DNA of 64,000 bases from Posidonia oceanica (GCA_037176725.1 JAZBRS010000049.1:30124001-30188000); one strand, 5' to 3'; counted from the stretch's first letter, positions 9,005 through 20,560 are shown. Translations and numbers: made by a program. The notes: generated by a model not told the origin, from the letters alone.

Positions 9005-12000
9005 ATGGAGAGGCACATATCACAGTTCTACACTAGGGCGGCCAAACAGGCAAAGACCAGGCCTTCTCCCTTCGGCGAGGTGGCGGCGGAGGCATCAGCT
9101 GGCAATGCTGCTGTGCGGGAAACGGCAACGAGGGCGGCAGGAAGCGCCGACGAGGGCGTGGCAGGCGGGGGGTCGCCAGTGGGGGCGAGCTCGGCGGCTG
9201 CAGGGGCGTGCTCGATGGCTGCTGCTGTGCCTGGGCCGGCTGCTGTGGTGGCCGTGGAGGCTGAGGTGGGTGTGGTAGGCGTGGTGGAGGCCGGTGGTGC
9301 CGTGGCAATGCCCGGGGCGACGTCCGGTGGTGATGCCGAGGCTATGGGAGCGGAGACGGGGGCTGCCGTGGGTGGCTCTACGGAGACTAAGGTGGTGGTT
9401 GGCGACGATGCCGTGGAGGCGGAGGCAACGGCCAGTGAGGCCACCGTGGGGGAGGGCTCTGGTTCCGGGGAGGCCGGTGAGACGACGGCGGAGGCAGTCT
9501 CCCATTTCAACACTTCCTTCAGTTTGGATGATTCATAGGAGACAGTCTCAGAGGCGAAGCCTGAGGTCAGCCTAAACGAGGCGGGGTCCTCGGAGGTACC
9601 CGATGCGAGGCTAGTCAACCCCTTCCTTGCACAGTTTGGCGAGGACGACGGTTGGTGGCGGACCATGGTTGACTTCGTCCGACAGGAGGCGGAGGGCATC
9701 ACGGGGGATCCCCCAGACTACTGGCGGGAGCAGATCCCCAAAGTCGAGGTGCAGGCGTCGGGACCACGTAAGGACGCGTCCCGCTCAGAGTACGCCACTG
9801 CCACACTAGCTTCCAGGGGGCAGTATACATTTTTCATTCTTTTCTCTTTATTTTGTTCAATTATTTCATCCTGACTGATAGTTCTCCTGCTTGCTTGTAG
9901 AGTTGAGCACCGGCTGTGACCCGCTGCTACTGGGGTCAGGTTCGCCGGTCCTATGCTTCGTTGCCTTCTTTCCAGCAGGAGCATCTAGATTGGATGGGAT
10001 TTGGGCATTTCTTGTCCATCCCAGACTTTCCCCTCCGTCCGATGTTTCTAGAGGCAGTGGCAGAGCGGTGGAGCTTTCGGACGAGCTCAATCGTTACTCG
10101 GGCGGGTGAGTTTGTCCTCTCTCTTGAGGACATGACGCGGCTAACTGGTCTCTGGGTTATGGGCAGACCAGTGACAGGGAGGGTGCGTCCGAGTTACTCG
10201 GTTCAGGCGCAGGAGCTTGTTGGACGCCAGTTAGCCATGAGCGGGGAGCAGCTCGTAGTGATCACTTCTGCGGTTCGCCGGGTGAGTGAAATGGCAGAGA
10301 CAGTTGACGGACCAGGTGTGGAGGCTAACCAGCAGCTGCGGGCCTTCCTCCTGGTGTTGTTCGGGGAGGTGCTCTTCTCGCACTCCTCCTCGAAGCTCTT
10401 GGCGTGGTTCCTTCCCCTTTTTGGTGGACCTGGAGCGTGTGGGAGAGTACGCCTAGGGTGCGGCGAGCTTGGCACACCTGTACTCCACCCCATTCCGCTT
10501 CACCGACGGCAGTTCTCACCAGTTGGGCGGGAACCTGCCTTTCCTTCAGGTAAATCTGCATATTTAAGCTTGTATTGGATATTATATTCTTGCTAACAGC
10601 TTCCTTGTTTTGCATGCAGATGTGGGCGTGGGACCACTTTGCCTTTCTGCGTCTTGCCCCTCCTCCGGTTCCTCTTATCGGTGTCCCCTTTCCCCGAGGA
10701 CTATTTTGGGCTACTGCTGAGCAGGCCCTCGAGCCTGTAGATGACAACCGCTATGTCGGCCGTCTACTTTTCGAGCTCCTTGTCCCAGCTCAAGTAACTT
10801 GCTTCTTTTAATTTCAGCTTCTATTTATTTGTTTATGCTGCTTGCTGACATGTATTGCTCTTTTCAGGTGGTTTGGCGTCCCTACGCTGAAGGGGAGCAT
10901 GCGGACGTCCTCGAGATTGCCCGTGATCGGGCCATTTTCGACCAGGACGTATGGATCCACTGCTGGAACCACTACCACTTCTAGCAGATTGGCAGGGCGC
11001 TACGACAACTAGGGCGCCGACAGGCTCGGCCTTCACCTCCTCCTCACCGAGTTTGGCGGGAGACACGTGGCAGGGGCAGCCGTGCTCGCCATTGGGTGGA
11101 TGTCTATGGCCCACAGCTCCTGGACTGGGCCCGTCGTGGTTCCCCCACTCCGACGGATGCTACAGAGGAGGACAAGGCGAACTGGGCTGAGTGGATAGAC
11201 CGGGAGTTTTCCTCTCTGATGATCTTCCACTAGTCCCACTTCCTTGGGCACGGGAACCTTCCTTTGGGGGACGCAGATCCCGGGGAGGCGATGGTTTCCC
11301 GTGCGGCCCTGTTGGAGGAGGTTCAGTCTTCTCGAGCCCAGCTGGAGATAGCGGTGAGCTTCTGAATTTCATTTTGTAGGCTGTTAATTTAATTTGGCTA
11401 ACTTGCTTTTTTTCTTTTGTAGCTCAAGGTGGCCGATGAATGGGCTCAGTAGGAGCGCCACTTGACCCAGCAGCTCTCCATTCTGACTGGGGAGATTGAC
11501 CGTCTACCGGCCTCTACCTCTCAGGTATTTTCACAAGTAGCTTTTATAGTCTGGTTATGAATTGTAACTGACTTGAATCTTCCTTTTCAGCTTTTGACTA
11601 GCAGCGCTCCTCCTCCGGACCACTCAAAGGAGATCTCCCATCTCCAGGAGAAGGTAAATATGCTTTCATTTTGTTTCTGCTTTCGAAATTCCCTTTGGTC
11701 CTAATGCCATTGCTTGTAGGTCGCTTATCTAGAGGGCGAGTTGAGGGAGCGGGCTGGTGACTTCATAGCCGCCAGCTCTGTTAGGAGGTTAGAGGAGCTG
11801 GAGGGGACAGTCGCTGCTAGCAGTGCTCGGATCTGGGAGCTGGAGCAGCAGGTGGCTGATAGGGACACTGAGATTGCCCGATCTCAGGTAGTATGATTTA
11901 ATTCAGCATTTCTTTATGTCTTCCATGTCCTTGCTTATATCTGATATTTTGGGCTGCTTCTCTTCTCACGGCACGGCGAACGTTATCTCCCAGCTCGAGT

Positions 12001-12230
12001 TTGAGCTTGGGCACTACCAGAGGTTTGCTTTTTCAGTAGGTGCTAGGCTCGGGGAGCATGTTCCGTCTGTATCGAGCAGCCGGTCGGGCAGCCACCATTC
12101 TCGGTCTGTTTCCAGGGCCCCATCAGGCGTTTCGGTTCGACAGTCGCCTCGTCCCCCTAATGCCCCTTCTCCGGCTCCTGCTTCAGCTCCCGCTTCGACT
12201 CCTGAGGGTGAGGGAGAGAGTGCTCCCTAG
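9005..12230 (+). pseudogene. Antisense PMD gene, type II (element A)
   Basis: The best-preserved multi-exon PMD gene in the window. Exon 1 (9005 to about 9822) encodes an Ala/Val/Gly/Glu-rich low-complexity N terminus and a short conserved tail. The PMD core is in exon 2 (9901-10549): FGHFLSIPDF, FLEAVAERW, GEFVLSLEDM and TGLWVMGRPVTG. Further exons are 10620-10793 (starts MWAWDHF), 10868-11353, 11423-11524, 11591-11653, 11720-11887 and 11970-12230, mostly with GT-AG introns of 65-80 bp. The C-terminal exons are rich in E/L/Q heptad-like stretches with a Ser/Pro tail. Damage includes stops at 9536, 9904, 10453, 10981, 11231 and 11449, and the last intron's acceptor is AC where H has AG. The phase of the exon 1 to exon 2 junction does not fit, so that boundary is uncertain. 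It is antisense to gag-pol. Confidence 0.8.
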
Positions 12231-12710
12231 CTTTTGTACTTCAGGGGTATGCCCTGGTGACTTTGTAGAACAATTGTATATGTTGAAATGATATAGATTT
12301 CTACACACTCAGTAAACTTGTCAAATACTTCTTTTAAATTACCTTTCTCAAAGCTAAAGTGAGCTTAAGTAACCAATATGGTAAAATAATGGTCCTTAAT
12401 TCAAATTAACTTGAAACCAGCATATTCAAGTGAAATAGTATGTAAATGACATAGTTATAAGGAAAGATTTCACCTGGAAGCTTAAGAATTGAATTTTGAA
12501 GTCGTCGACGCCTTAACGAGCCATTTACTTGATGAAACGAGCAACTAGAGATTCCGACTGGCCCGGATGTCCAAAAAATATGAAACCAAGGCTCACACGT
12601 GTATTTTAACTTAGTTAAACCTCTGGAATGGGCAAAACGGGCGCATGCAACTCAATCACGAATCAGGGGGTAATCCAGCTAAGTTCAGTAACTTAAGTCA
12701 CTGATAAAAC
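12231..12710. other. Spacer between PMD genes, no gene seen
   Basis: AT-rich, collinear with 2282-2730. It contains the intact version (about 12670-12690) of the sequence into which element A inserted in H. Confidence 0.55.
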
Positions 12711-12960
12711 GTTATACGCCTCATCTGCTGTGGCCAACGTTATCCGCTTCATTGTCTGCGTCCAATGCCGGTAGCTGCTCTAAACGTTATACGCTTCGAA
12801 TAGCACGGCTAACGTTGGACGTGCACCGTCTTGCTTACAACGAAGCGAGCCCAGAAACTTTTCTTTCCTTTCCTGTTCTTGTCTAATCTTTCGGAATGCT
12901 TGCGAAATTTTCTCAATGTCTGTGGGAAAGAATTCCGACGATCCACCTGTGCTTATAAAA
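12711..12960 (+). promoter_or_regulatory. Half-site array and TATA box of PMD gene Ib (A)
   Basis: Array 12711-12841 holds at least eight half-sites in 28-bp register (GTTATACGC, GTGGCCAAC, GTTATCCGC, GCGTCCAAT, GTTATACGC, ACGGCTAAC, GTTGGACGT, GCTTACAAC). TATAAAA lies at 12954-12960 and the start codon at 13059. The orthologous H promoter (array 37631-37761, TATAAAA 37875-37881, ATG 37981) keeps the same layout. Confidence 0.8.
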
Positions 12961-13058
12961 GCTTGGCCACCCCTTTGATTTTCATGCATACTTGCTCCTT
13001 TTTCTCTCTACTAATTTATTCCTGACTTGTGCTTCTTCCTTCCCTCTCTTTTGCTTTC

Positions 13059-14404
13059 ATGGCTTCTAGCTCAGTCCCCAATGTCTTCATGCACAACAAG
13101 AAGGGGGTCGTAAAACCTTTGGAAGAGATTGAAGGGCATATGATGTCCCTTATCAAGACGGGGAAGGTATGATCTTCTTCACTGGTCCCTTCGTACTCCT
13201 TTATTCCTCATGCTTCTGAATTTCTTTGTAGGAAATCCTCAATTTTACCAAGACACCTTGCTTTGACGATGATTTCCCCTACTACTCCACTTGGGTGAAG
13301 GATTTTGTACTCTGGGCTCAAGAGAGGAAATCTATTTTGGCCCGTACGTGCTTTGATGGACTTTTGGATTTATTGGGCACAAGCTTGGACTAGCCCCTGC
13401 TTCATGCCTCATGCGCCTTCTGGAGTCCTGAGACTCATACTTTCTTCTTTGGGGGTTGTGAGGTGACAATCCTAGTAGAGGATGTTCACGGCCTGCTTGG
13501 TGTAACTCAGATTGGAGCGGCCCGGCCAGATATTGACTTCCCATTGCTGCATGGAACAGCAGATATGCAAACATATATAGATCGTATCTTCACCCTTCCG
13601 CCTACCTTCCCAGTGATCAGAGGTCGCAGACTCAACTTGGTGCATTTGTACTTCAGCTTCCAGCGGATTGAGGAATTTGCCTCTCAGGATCAGCTATTGG
13701 TGTGTCTGCATTTACTGATTGGAGGCCTCACGTTAATTGTCACCAAGGATTTCTCCTTGGATGTCTATCATACTGAGTTCTTGATAGGCCATACTGAGCA
13801 TTTCTAGTGCTCTCCTTTGGTGGCTATTCTTGCTGCCACATATCTTGGCCTAACCAACGTTTCCATCAGAGGGGATTTTGTAGGCTCTCCTTTCCTTCTT
13901 TCCAAGTGGCTGCAGGTCCATTTCCCGAGGCTTGGGCCCGTGAAGACAGATTTGATTGAGGAAAGGGTTTGCTCTTTGTCTGCTGCCCCTATTGACATTT
14001 CCACGCCTTCCACGTCCCTTCCTCATAAGCACCAAGCACGAGGTTCTTCAGTTGAGTTGGAGCTGATAGGGCCCACCCACTTTGTAGTGTACAACTCCCA
14101 TCGCTGCTTCAAGATGGTGGGGCAGAAGAAGGGGGTACCACCTCGGCTGAGCTTTATTCCTCGTATTCGGGTTCGGGAGCGCAGTCTTCCATCTGATGCA
14201 GTAATGGTGTACTACATTCGGGCTCTCTGGCCGTCTCTGGACCGCCATGATGATTCAGAGGGGCCATCAACTGCTCCTTCGACTTGCTGCCTACCACGGG
14301 AGGATGCACACTAGAAGTGGTATTCAAAGCTACTACCCAAGCCCAAGGAGTGGGTTGAAGCAATGGGCGTGCTGCGCAGGAAAAGGAAGAAGATGATTAG
14401 ATAG
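13059..14404 (+). pseudogene. Antisense PMD gene Ib (element A)
   Basis: Two-exon PMD gene. Exon 1 (13059-13166) encodes 36 residues starting MASSSVPNVF; the GT-AG intron is 13167-13231; exon 2 runs 13232-14404. The PMD core is PETHTFFFGG then EVTILVEDVHGLLG. The second block has GDFVGSPFLLSKW, followed by ELELIGPTHFVVYN and a Lys/Arg-rich end (RRKRKKMIR). About 426 residues. Three premature TAG codons (near 13391, 13805 and 14312) all sit where TGG is expected in a CTGG context; the H copy still has TGG at the second and third. The coding frame is otherwise intact, so decay is by point mutation only. Nearest relatives are gene Ia and the C type I gene. Confidence 0.82.
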
Positions 14405-15160
14405 GCAATTATTGTAATCCTTTATCTTTGGGGACCATGTATCTTTTCAAGGAATATATATATTTTTCATTTTTCATCCTTGTTCATGTGTTTTGGATTG
14501 TTCTGAGTTTAGAAATACTCCCTGGTGGCTTTGATATTTGATCAACGGCCCTCTGTCCAAAATCTGCAGTTTAAGTCACAATTAAAACGTAAGATGCTCA
14601 ATATGGCTCTTATAACTTAATACGCATGATGTCACGCGTCCAACATCTCTCTGTTGATCGTTATACGCTTCAAATGGCACGTCCAACTTTGGACGCTAAT
14701 ATTTGCTCGTTTAACGCCCCTGGACTACTTTCCTGCATTACCTTAGCAAATTTGTTAGTCCATCTAGGGGTGTGATTGCCCCTAGTCCAAAGTGCCTTCT
14801 GGAAACTCAGGAACATCGTTAACATTGTGAAATCAACATGGTCACAAAACACTTGGTAACAACCTATATACAATGCATACTTTAAGCAAACCTAATGCTA
14901 TGAATGGGAAAGAAATTAAAGGAAACTTAGGTTTTGAATAACAAGTATTGGCCTCAGCTTTGTTGTCTAAAGATGATATGCCAAACGAGGGACTGTCTTT
15001 TCTTGAGATCCCAGTCATAACTCGTAGGCAAATACCAAGCGACCGTCCTGAATAGGAAGGGTCGAGTACGACGCGGAGTCGTAAAATGTCCTAGATTTTG
15101 CATCACTGGTCTTTACTTGTTATCAGTTTCATGAGATGATGTTGGTTGGGTAAATTTTAC
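14405..15160. other. PMD Ib 3' flank with orphan array and TATA-like site
   Basis: A half-site array at 14589-14714 (9-N10-9 twice, then twice more) is followed by TATATA at 14874-14880, but no open frame follows. The H copy (48188-48313, then TATATA near 48466) is the same. It may be the promoter of a lost fourth antisense gene. Confidence 0.55.
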
Positions 15161-15316
15161 CCTATTCATTTTTTTTTGGATTTTTGACTTTATCATTTTT
15201 TTTGGATTTTTGACTTTATCATTTTTTTTGGATTTTTGACTTTATCATTTTTTGGATTTTTGATTTTATCATTTTTTTGGATTTTTGATTTTATCATTTT
15301 TTTTTTTTTTGGATTT
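15161..15316. repeat. T-rich tandem repeat, about 25-bp unit
   Basis: About six copies of TTTTTTTTGGATTTTTGA plus CTTTATCA. Equivalent but sequence-shifted repeats lie at the same place between PMD genes and integrase in H (48786-48925), C (57105-57262) and, inverted, B (44285-44470). Confidence 0.8.
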
Positions 15317-16092
15317 CTGATTTTTATGGGAGATGAAGAATCCTCCAGGAAGTTGGGAAACTGGGAATCTCATGGTTGGAAAACCTTGGCAGTTTGGTCC
15401 CTTGTGCATCCTAGAGTCAGAAAATACCACGGGCTTGCTTTGGCACCTGACTGCCCCTAGACCTAGGCCTCTGCCCCTTGCCTCTTAGTGTACAGTGCAG
15501 GATGTGGGTAGAAGGAAAGTCCATGCCCTATCCTAAGATGCTGGCTGAAGATTTGAAGTCCAAACTCCTCCTAATTCAAGGTTGATTCCTACTGCGCTTA
15601 GTATTCCCCAACTTTTCTGTTTTTTGACTCTTGGACAGCTTCTTTGCTGCCGTCTTTTCCACTCTCTTTCTTTTCCCTTACACATGGACAGCTTCTTTGC
15701 TGCCTTCTTTTCTAACCTTTTTGCTTTCTTTTCTGGGTACTTTGGCAAGTAGTCTCACCCCTTGTGAGTGCTCGGTCAATAGATACTTGTTCTTTGACGA
15801 ACCGAGACACTCTTTCATTTAGTACACTCCCCTCTTTTATGCGCTTCTAGGTTTTGACCTTAGATGCCTACCCAATTTGTACTAGGGTAACGTGCTTGAC
15901 TTCAGGGATGTGTGTGGACTTGTTATTCATGAATTGGGAGGGGGCTCCTTATGATTTGCCTCTATCTCAGTGTGGGACCATTTCCTTTCCTTCTCCCACA
16001 AGGTGTTTGTGGGGTGAGGCTAAGGCAAGATTCCTAGGCTTCAACAGTAGAGGGCCCTTGGGCACAGGTAGTTTAATGGCTTAGTGTGCATA
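15317..16092. other. Spacer between T-rich repeat and integrase end
   Basis: Non-coding. At about 15635-15720 a TGGACAGCTTCTTTGCTGCC phrase is repeated with CTTTCTTTT tails. Related repeats occur in C (57640-57740) and, inverted, in B (43800-43970). No gene is seen. Confidence 0.5.
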
Positions 16093-18768
16093 TCAAGGGT
16101 AGTACCTTTTGAGGTGCAGTGCATTCCAGGGATATTCAAGCCTAGTGCCATCCTCTCTGGCCAAACAAAAGGCATTGCCCGGATATGCCTCAACCACCAA
16201 GTATGGTCCTTCCCAATTTGGTCTCAGTTTCCCATGCTTGCGAGGAAGGATTTCTTTAAGCACCCATTCACCAATATTGAATTTATGTTCAATTACTTTC
16301 TTCTTATATGCTCTTGCAAGTCGTTCTTGGTAGAGGCGTGCATGCTCAACTGCTTGCAACCGCTTCTCATCTAGCAAATCCAACTATAGACTTAATAATT
16401 GCCTCTTATCCTCGGCAGTTATCTCATTATCGAGTTGTATCCTGGATGAGGGAACCATGACCTCAAATGGGACTACCGTTTCCATATCATAAGTAAGCGC
16501 AAACGGGGTTTGGCCTGTAGGCGTTCTTATGGAGGTTCGATAGGCCCACAAGGTATCAATTAGCTTATCTGTCCAGTCATGTCCCTTGGCTCCTCCTACC
16601 ATTTTCTTAAGGATTCGGATTAATGTTTTATTTGTAGCTTCAGCTTGCCCATTACCTTGTGGGTAATAGGGCGATGAATGATGCAAATTGATATTAAACT
16701 TCTTATAGAGTTTTTTGAAGTCTTGGGATACGAAGATTGCGCCATTGTCTGCTACCAATTTCTTTGGGATTCCGAACCTTGAGAGGATATTCTTCCACAC
16801 GAACTTGCAAAGATTTGAAGTTTTGATTTCAGTGAACACTTCCGCTTCAGCCCATTTGATGAAGTACTCAGTGGCTGTGAGGATGAACCTATTCTACTTT
16901 TCAGTGTCGAACGGTCCCACGACATCAAATGCCCACATGGAGAAGGGCCACATTGCTTGAGTCAGATTCAACGCTGATGCGGGTGCATGTATTCTGTCTG
17001 CATGGATTTGGCACTGCCTGCACCTTCTCACCTTATTTGCGCAATCTGCCTCCATTGTGGGCCAGTAGTAACCTCTGCTCAATATCATTTTTGCCATGAA
17101 TTGAGAATTAATGTGTCCTCCACATATGCCTTCATGCATTTCTCCGATGACAACTTCAACCTCCTCATACATGACACAGCGCAGCTCTATTCAACTGAAA
17201 GACCTTTTGAAAAGGACCCCGGCTCTCATGAAGTATCTTGTAGCCATCCTCCGAACTGCCTCCTTGTCTTGTGAAGTTGCATAGTCGGGGAAGATCCCGT
17301 CTTGAATGTAGTTCTGGATGTCAATGAATCATGGGTTCCCGTCATCCTCTATGTTGTAGCAAACTTCAAACATGCCTACCCTTGATTCCCCAACTTTTTG
17401 TCTAAGCTTCACGGCCCATGGCTCAGTTGAGTCAATGGCAGCTATCCCGTGTTGCTGAACCATTGTTGTTTGCTCTCGGATGTTGACGAGAAACTCGATT
17501 GAGGAAGCTAGCGAAGCGAGAGCATCCGCTAGTAGGTTATGACTCCGGAGGGTGTGGACGTACACCACTTGCTGAAACCGTGCCAATAGGAGGCGTGCAA
17601 TGCCCTTATATTCTTCTAGCCTTGGGTTGAGGGTCCTATACTTGTTCAGAATTTGTCTTAGAACCAATTGGGAGTCTCCGATGAGTTTCAACCGCTTTGC
17701 CCCTAGCTCCAGTGCTAGACGTAGTCCGAGGATCAAGGCCTCGTATTCTGCAACATTATTGGTATTTACGGCGAAGTTTAGCTGTACGGCTCAAGGAATG
17801 AGAACTCCTTCCGGAGTGAGAAGTGCTACTCCGATGCCTGCCCCTTGTCTGTTGAGTGCTCCATCAAAGTAGAGAGTCCATTGTTGAGTGGGAGACTCAG
17901 TGGCCTGTATTTGCAGTATCTCCTCATCGGGGAAGTCTGTTCGGACTGGTTGATAATCTTCTATTGGTAGTTCTACCAGGTGATCTGCAATGGCCTACCC
18001 CTTGACTGCCTTCTGGGACACATATTGCAAGTCGAATTCAGTGAGGAGGAGTTGCCACCTTGCCAACCTTCCAGAGAGGGCTAGCTTCTGGAACATATAT
18101 TTGATTGGGTCCATTTTGGCAATGTAACAGACTTTATGGGCTAGGAAGTAGTGTCTCAACTTTTGAGATGGCCATACCAAGGCCAAGAAGTGCTTTTCTA
18201 TGGCCGTATACTTCTCTTCATAACCTAGGAAAGTTCTACTCAGATAGTAGATAGCTTTTTCCTTCTTTCCATCCTCATCATGTTGAGCTAGCATTACCCC
18301 TATTGATGATGCAGTGGCTGCCACATAAAGTAGCAAAGGCTTCCCTAGCACAGGTGCTGACAAGACTGGGGGAGTCATGAGATATGCTTTGAGTTCATCA
18401 AAAGCTTTCTGGCATTTCTCATCCCAGGTGAATTCCCTTCCTCCTTTCAGTAACTCATAAAACGGCTTACATCGATCTGTGTGTTGTGAGATGAATCTCC
18501 TGATGAACTGTAAGCGGCCGATAAGTCCTCTGAGTTCCTTGATGTTTCGGGGTGGAGGCATCTGTGCTATCGCTCTAGCCTTCTGTGGGTCCACCTCGAT
18601 TCCTCTCTTGTTGATGATGAAGCCCAGTAGCTTCCCGGCAGCTACCCCAAACACACATTTCTTTGGGTTCATTTTCAGCTGATATTGCCTTGCTCTACTT
18701 AGTACCCTTCTTAGCGCCTCAAAGTGTGCCTCCCTTGTTCTTGATTTGACCAAGATGTCGTCAACATA
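16093..18768 (-). pseudogene. Element A pol, 3' part: end of RT, RNaseH, aRH, integrase
   Basis: Single-frame polyprotein segment continuing from 28928 across insertion D. It starts at VDDILVKSRT, the second half of the RT active site. The thumb and ancestral RNaseH follow (to about 17995); there the catalytic D and E positions read A (LLYVAAT) and H (EKHFLALVW). Next is the archaeal-type RNaseH (about 17330-17990), with LGLRLALELGAK, GDSQLVLRQ and LLADALASLAS. Integrase (17290-16093) has an HHCC zinc finger, catalytic D in FDVVGP, D in VADNG and E in GNGQAEATNK, and ends KRYYP-stop. At least five premature stops occur (for example at 17329, about 17194, 16896 and 16384). It is the 3' end of gag-pol and the antisense PMD genes follow it. 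Confidence 0.9.
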
Positions 18769-19389
18769 TTGTGAAATGCGCCTTTTCTCTTTTTTGGCTC
18801 GGACCGGAGGGGGTCCGAAAGAGAGAGGTTTTCACGGATGGAGTGACACGAAGAGGGGACAAATAAAGAAAAGAGAGTCACCACCTAGTCTATTCAATCG
18901 GGAGACGAGGAAAATCGGGGAAATGCATGAAGAACATGCAAAACCACACAAGAAGATGCAGTTCAATGCAAATGCTATGCAAAGAGGTTATCTCGTACCA
19001 AGGATGAGGGCAAAAGGGTCACTGCGGGCCAGAGAAAGGGTAAGGACTCTTGTTACACACGGGGAAGGTGTTAGGCACCCCCGACACGCCCGAGAAGCGG
19101 TCATTCTAGGCTTACGCTCGCTTTTGAGGGGAAATGCATGCTTCGAATGCCTAAATGCCATGAATGCCTAATTGGATGCTCAAAGGTGTGCTCTAAGGGT
19201 TGGAATGCGTGCAAGGAATTAAACGTGCTATCTAAGTGCTCAGCAACGCTGTCTGTGTTTCGAACCGGGCGAACCCTGGTTCGTGAGAACTCCAAGCAGT
19301 AAGCATCACTGCCCTATATGCAAATGCAGGCGATAAAACAAAACGGCGGTAAAACTAGGCAATGCGAGCGACATGCAAGGGAAAACAAT

Positions 19390-19790
19390 GTCAAACACGC
19401 AAAACGATGTGAGAAACAAGCGAAAATAAAACATCGAAAAAGTCACACAATGTAGGGGTATGACAAGCAAAGGGGAAGGCAAATCCAGGCGAAAAACAAG
19501 CAATGCAATTGTAAAAGCAAAACATCGAAAAAACCATGCAATGCAGAGGTACGACAAGCAAAGGCGAAAGCAAATCCAGACAAGAAAACAAGCGATGCAG
19601 AAGTAAAAGCAAAACCTCAAAAAAAGCCACACAATGCAGGGGTGTGACAAGCAAAAGGGAAGATTAGACGACATGACAGGCGTCAAACGGGCAGTTAGGG
19701 CTACCAGTCCTGATGCAAAGGGGAGACAAGCGATGTAAGTGCAAGAACAAACACCGGAAGAACCACATAATGCAAGCGTGAAGACCTGTA
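19390..19790. repeat. Minisatellite in left D copy (about 92-bp unit)
   Basis: Three to four degenerate copies containing AAAACATCGAAAAA, CACACAATG or CATGCAATG, GACAAGCAAAGG and GCAAATCCAG. Its flanks match those of the unrelated 30-bp minisatellite at 22985-23500. Confidence 0.7.
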
Positions 19791-20560
19791 AAGGGGAAAG
19801 GACGCAAGTGGAGGGATCACCACTATTCTGTGACTGTTTCCCACTAAACTGTCCCACGATGTGTCTCGCACGCTGCCCAAAGCTCGCTGCACAATCGGAT
19901 TGTGGAAAAGGGGGAAGAAGGCCGCAATTAGTAGTGAATCCGAGGGAAAACTCGACCCAAAAACACTAAGAAGACGCGAAAGGAGGAAGCAGAGTAGATG
20001 GGCAAAGGGGGAGGCCCTAATCTATATGTGCGGAAAACGAGACATGAAAACAGTGCATGCAGATGCGATAAATGATATGCAATGGTTCAGAAGGATTTAC
20101 CTTGGAGATCTGAAGCCTGATCTGGGAAGTGCTTGGTCTGCGTTGAAGTGCGCTCCACCGGGGTTGTCCAGGTAGCTTGGTTGCGAGGATTTGACGGTCG
20201 GATCGGAAGATACGCAAGCTTCAAGGTAGGAGGGCCAAGAACAGGGAAGAAGAATGGATCTAAGTACAAAGAGGTCCTAGGGGTGTGCAGGACGGGGCCT
20301 CCCATATGCATGGGAGCTAAGAGTGCTCAAAAGTGTCCTAAGATACTAGGTGCGATGATAGGGGTGCAATGCATGCAAGAATGCAAAGAGAAGGACCTAG
20401 GTGCAAAGAGGAAAAAAGTGCAGGGTGAGGTGCAAAATCAAAACAGGGTCCCGACAACATGCAAGGGCGCTGTGGGCATGTACCGAGACTAGCGAAATGC
20501 AAAGGGGCGGCGATCGAAACGGATTCGGCATTTAAAATGAGATGCAGCTTACAGCAAGTG

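Noticed and set aside
9028..9702. 224-codon Ala/Pro/Ser/Thr-rich open frame on the minus strand
   Set aside because: Shadow of the Ala/Val-rich exon of the PMD type II gene, whose frame continues into conserved PMD exons.
12711..12841. Inverted-repeat miniature transposon (MITE)
   Set aside because: Arms alternate many times with fixed spacing and there is no target duplication; the pattern is an array of sites, not a single terminal inverted repeat pair.
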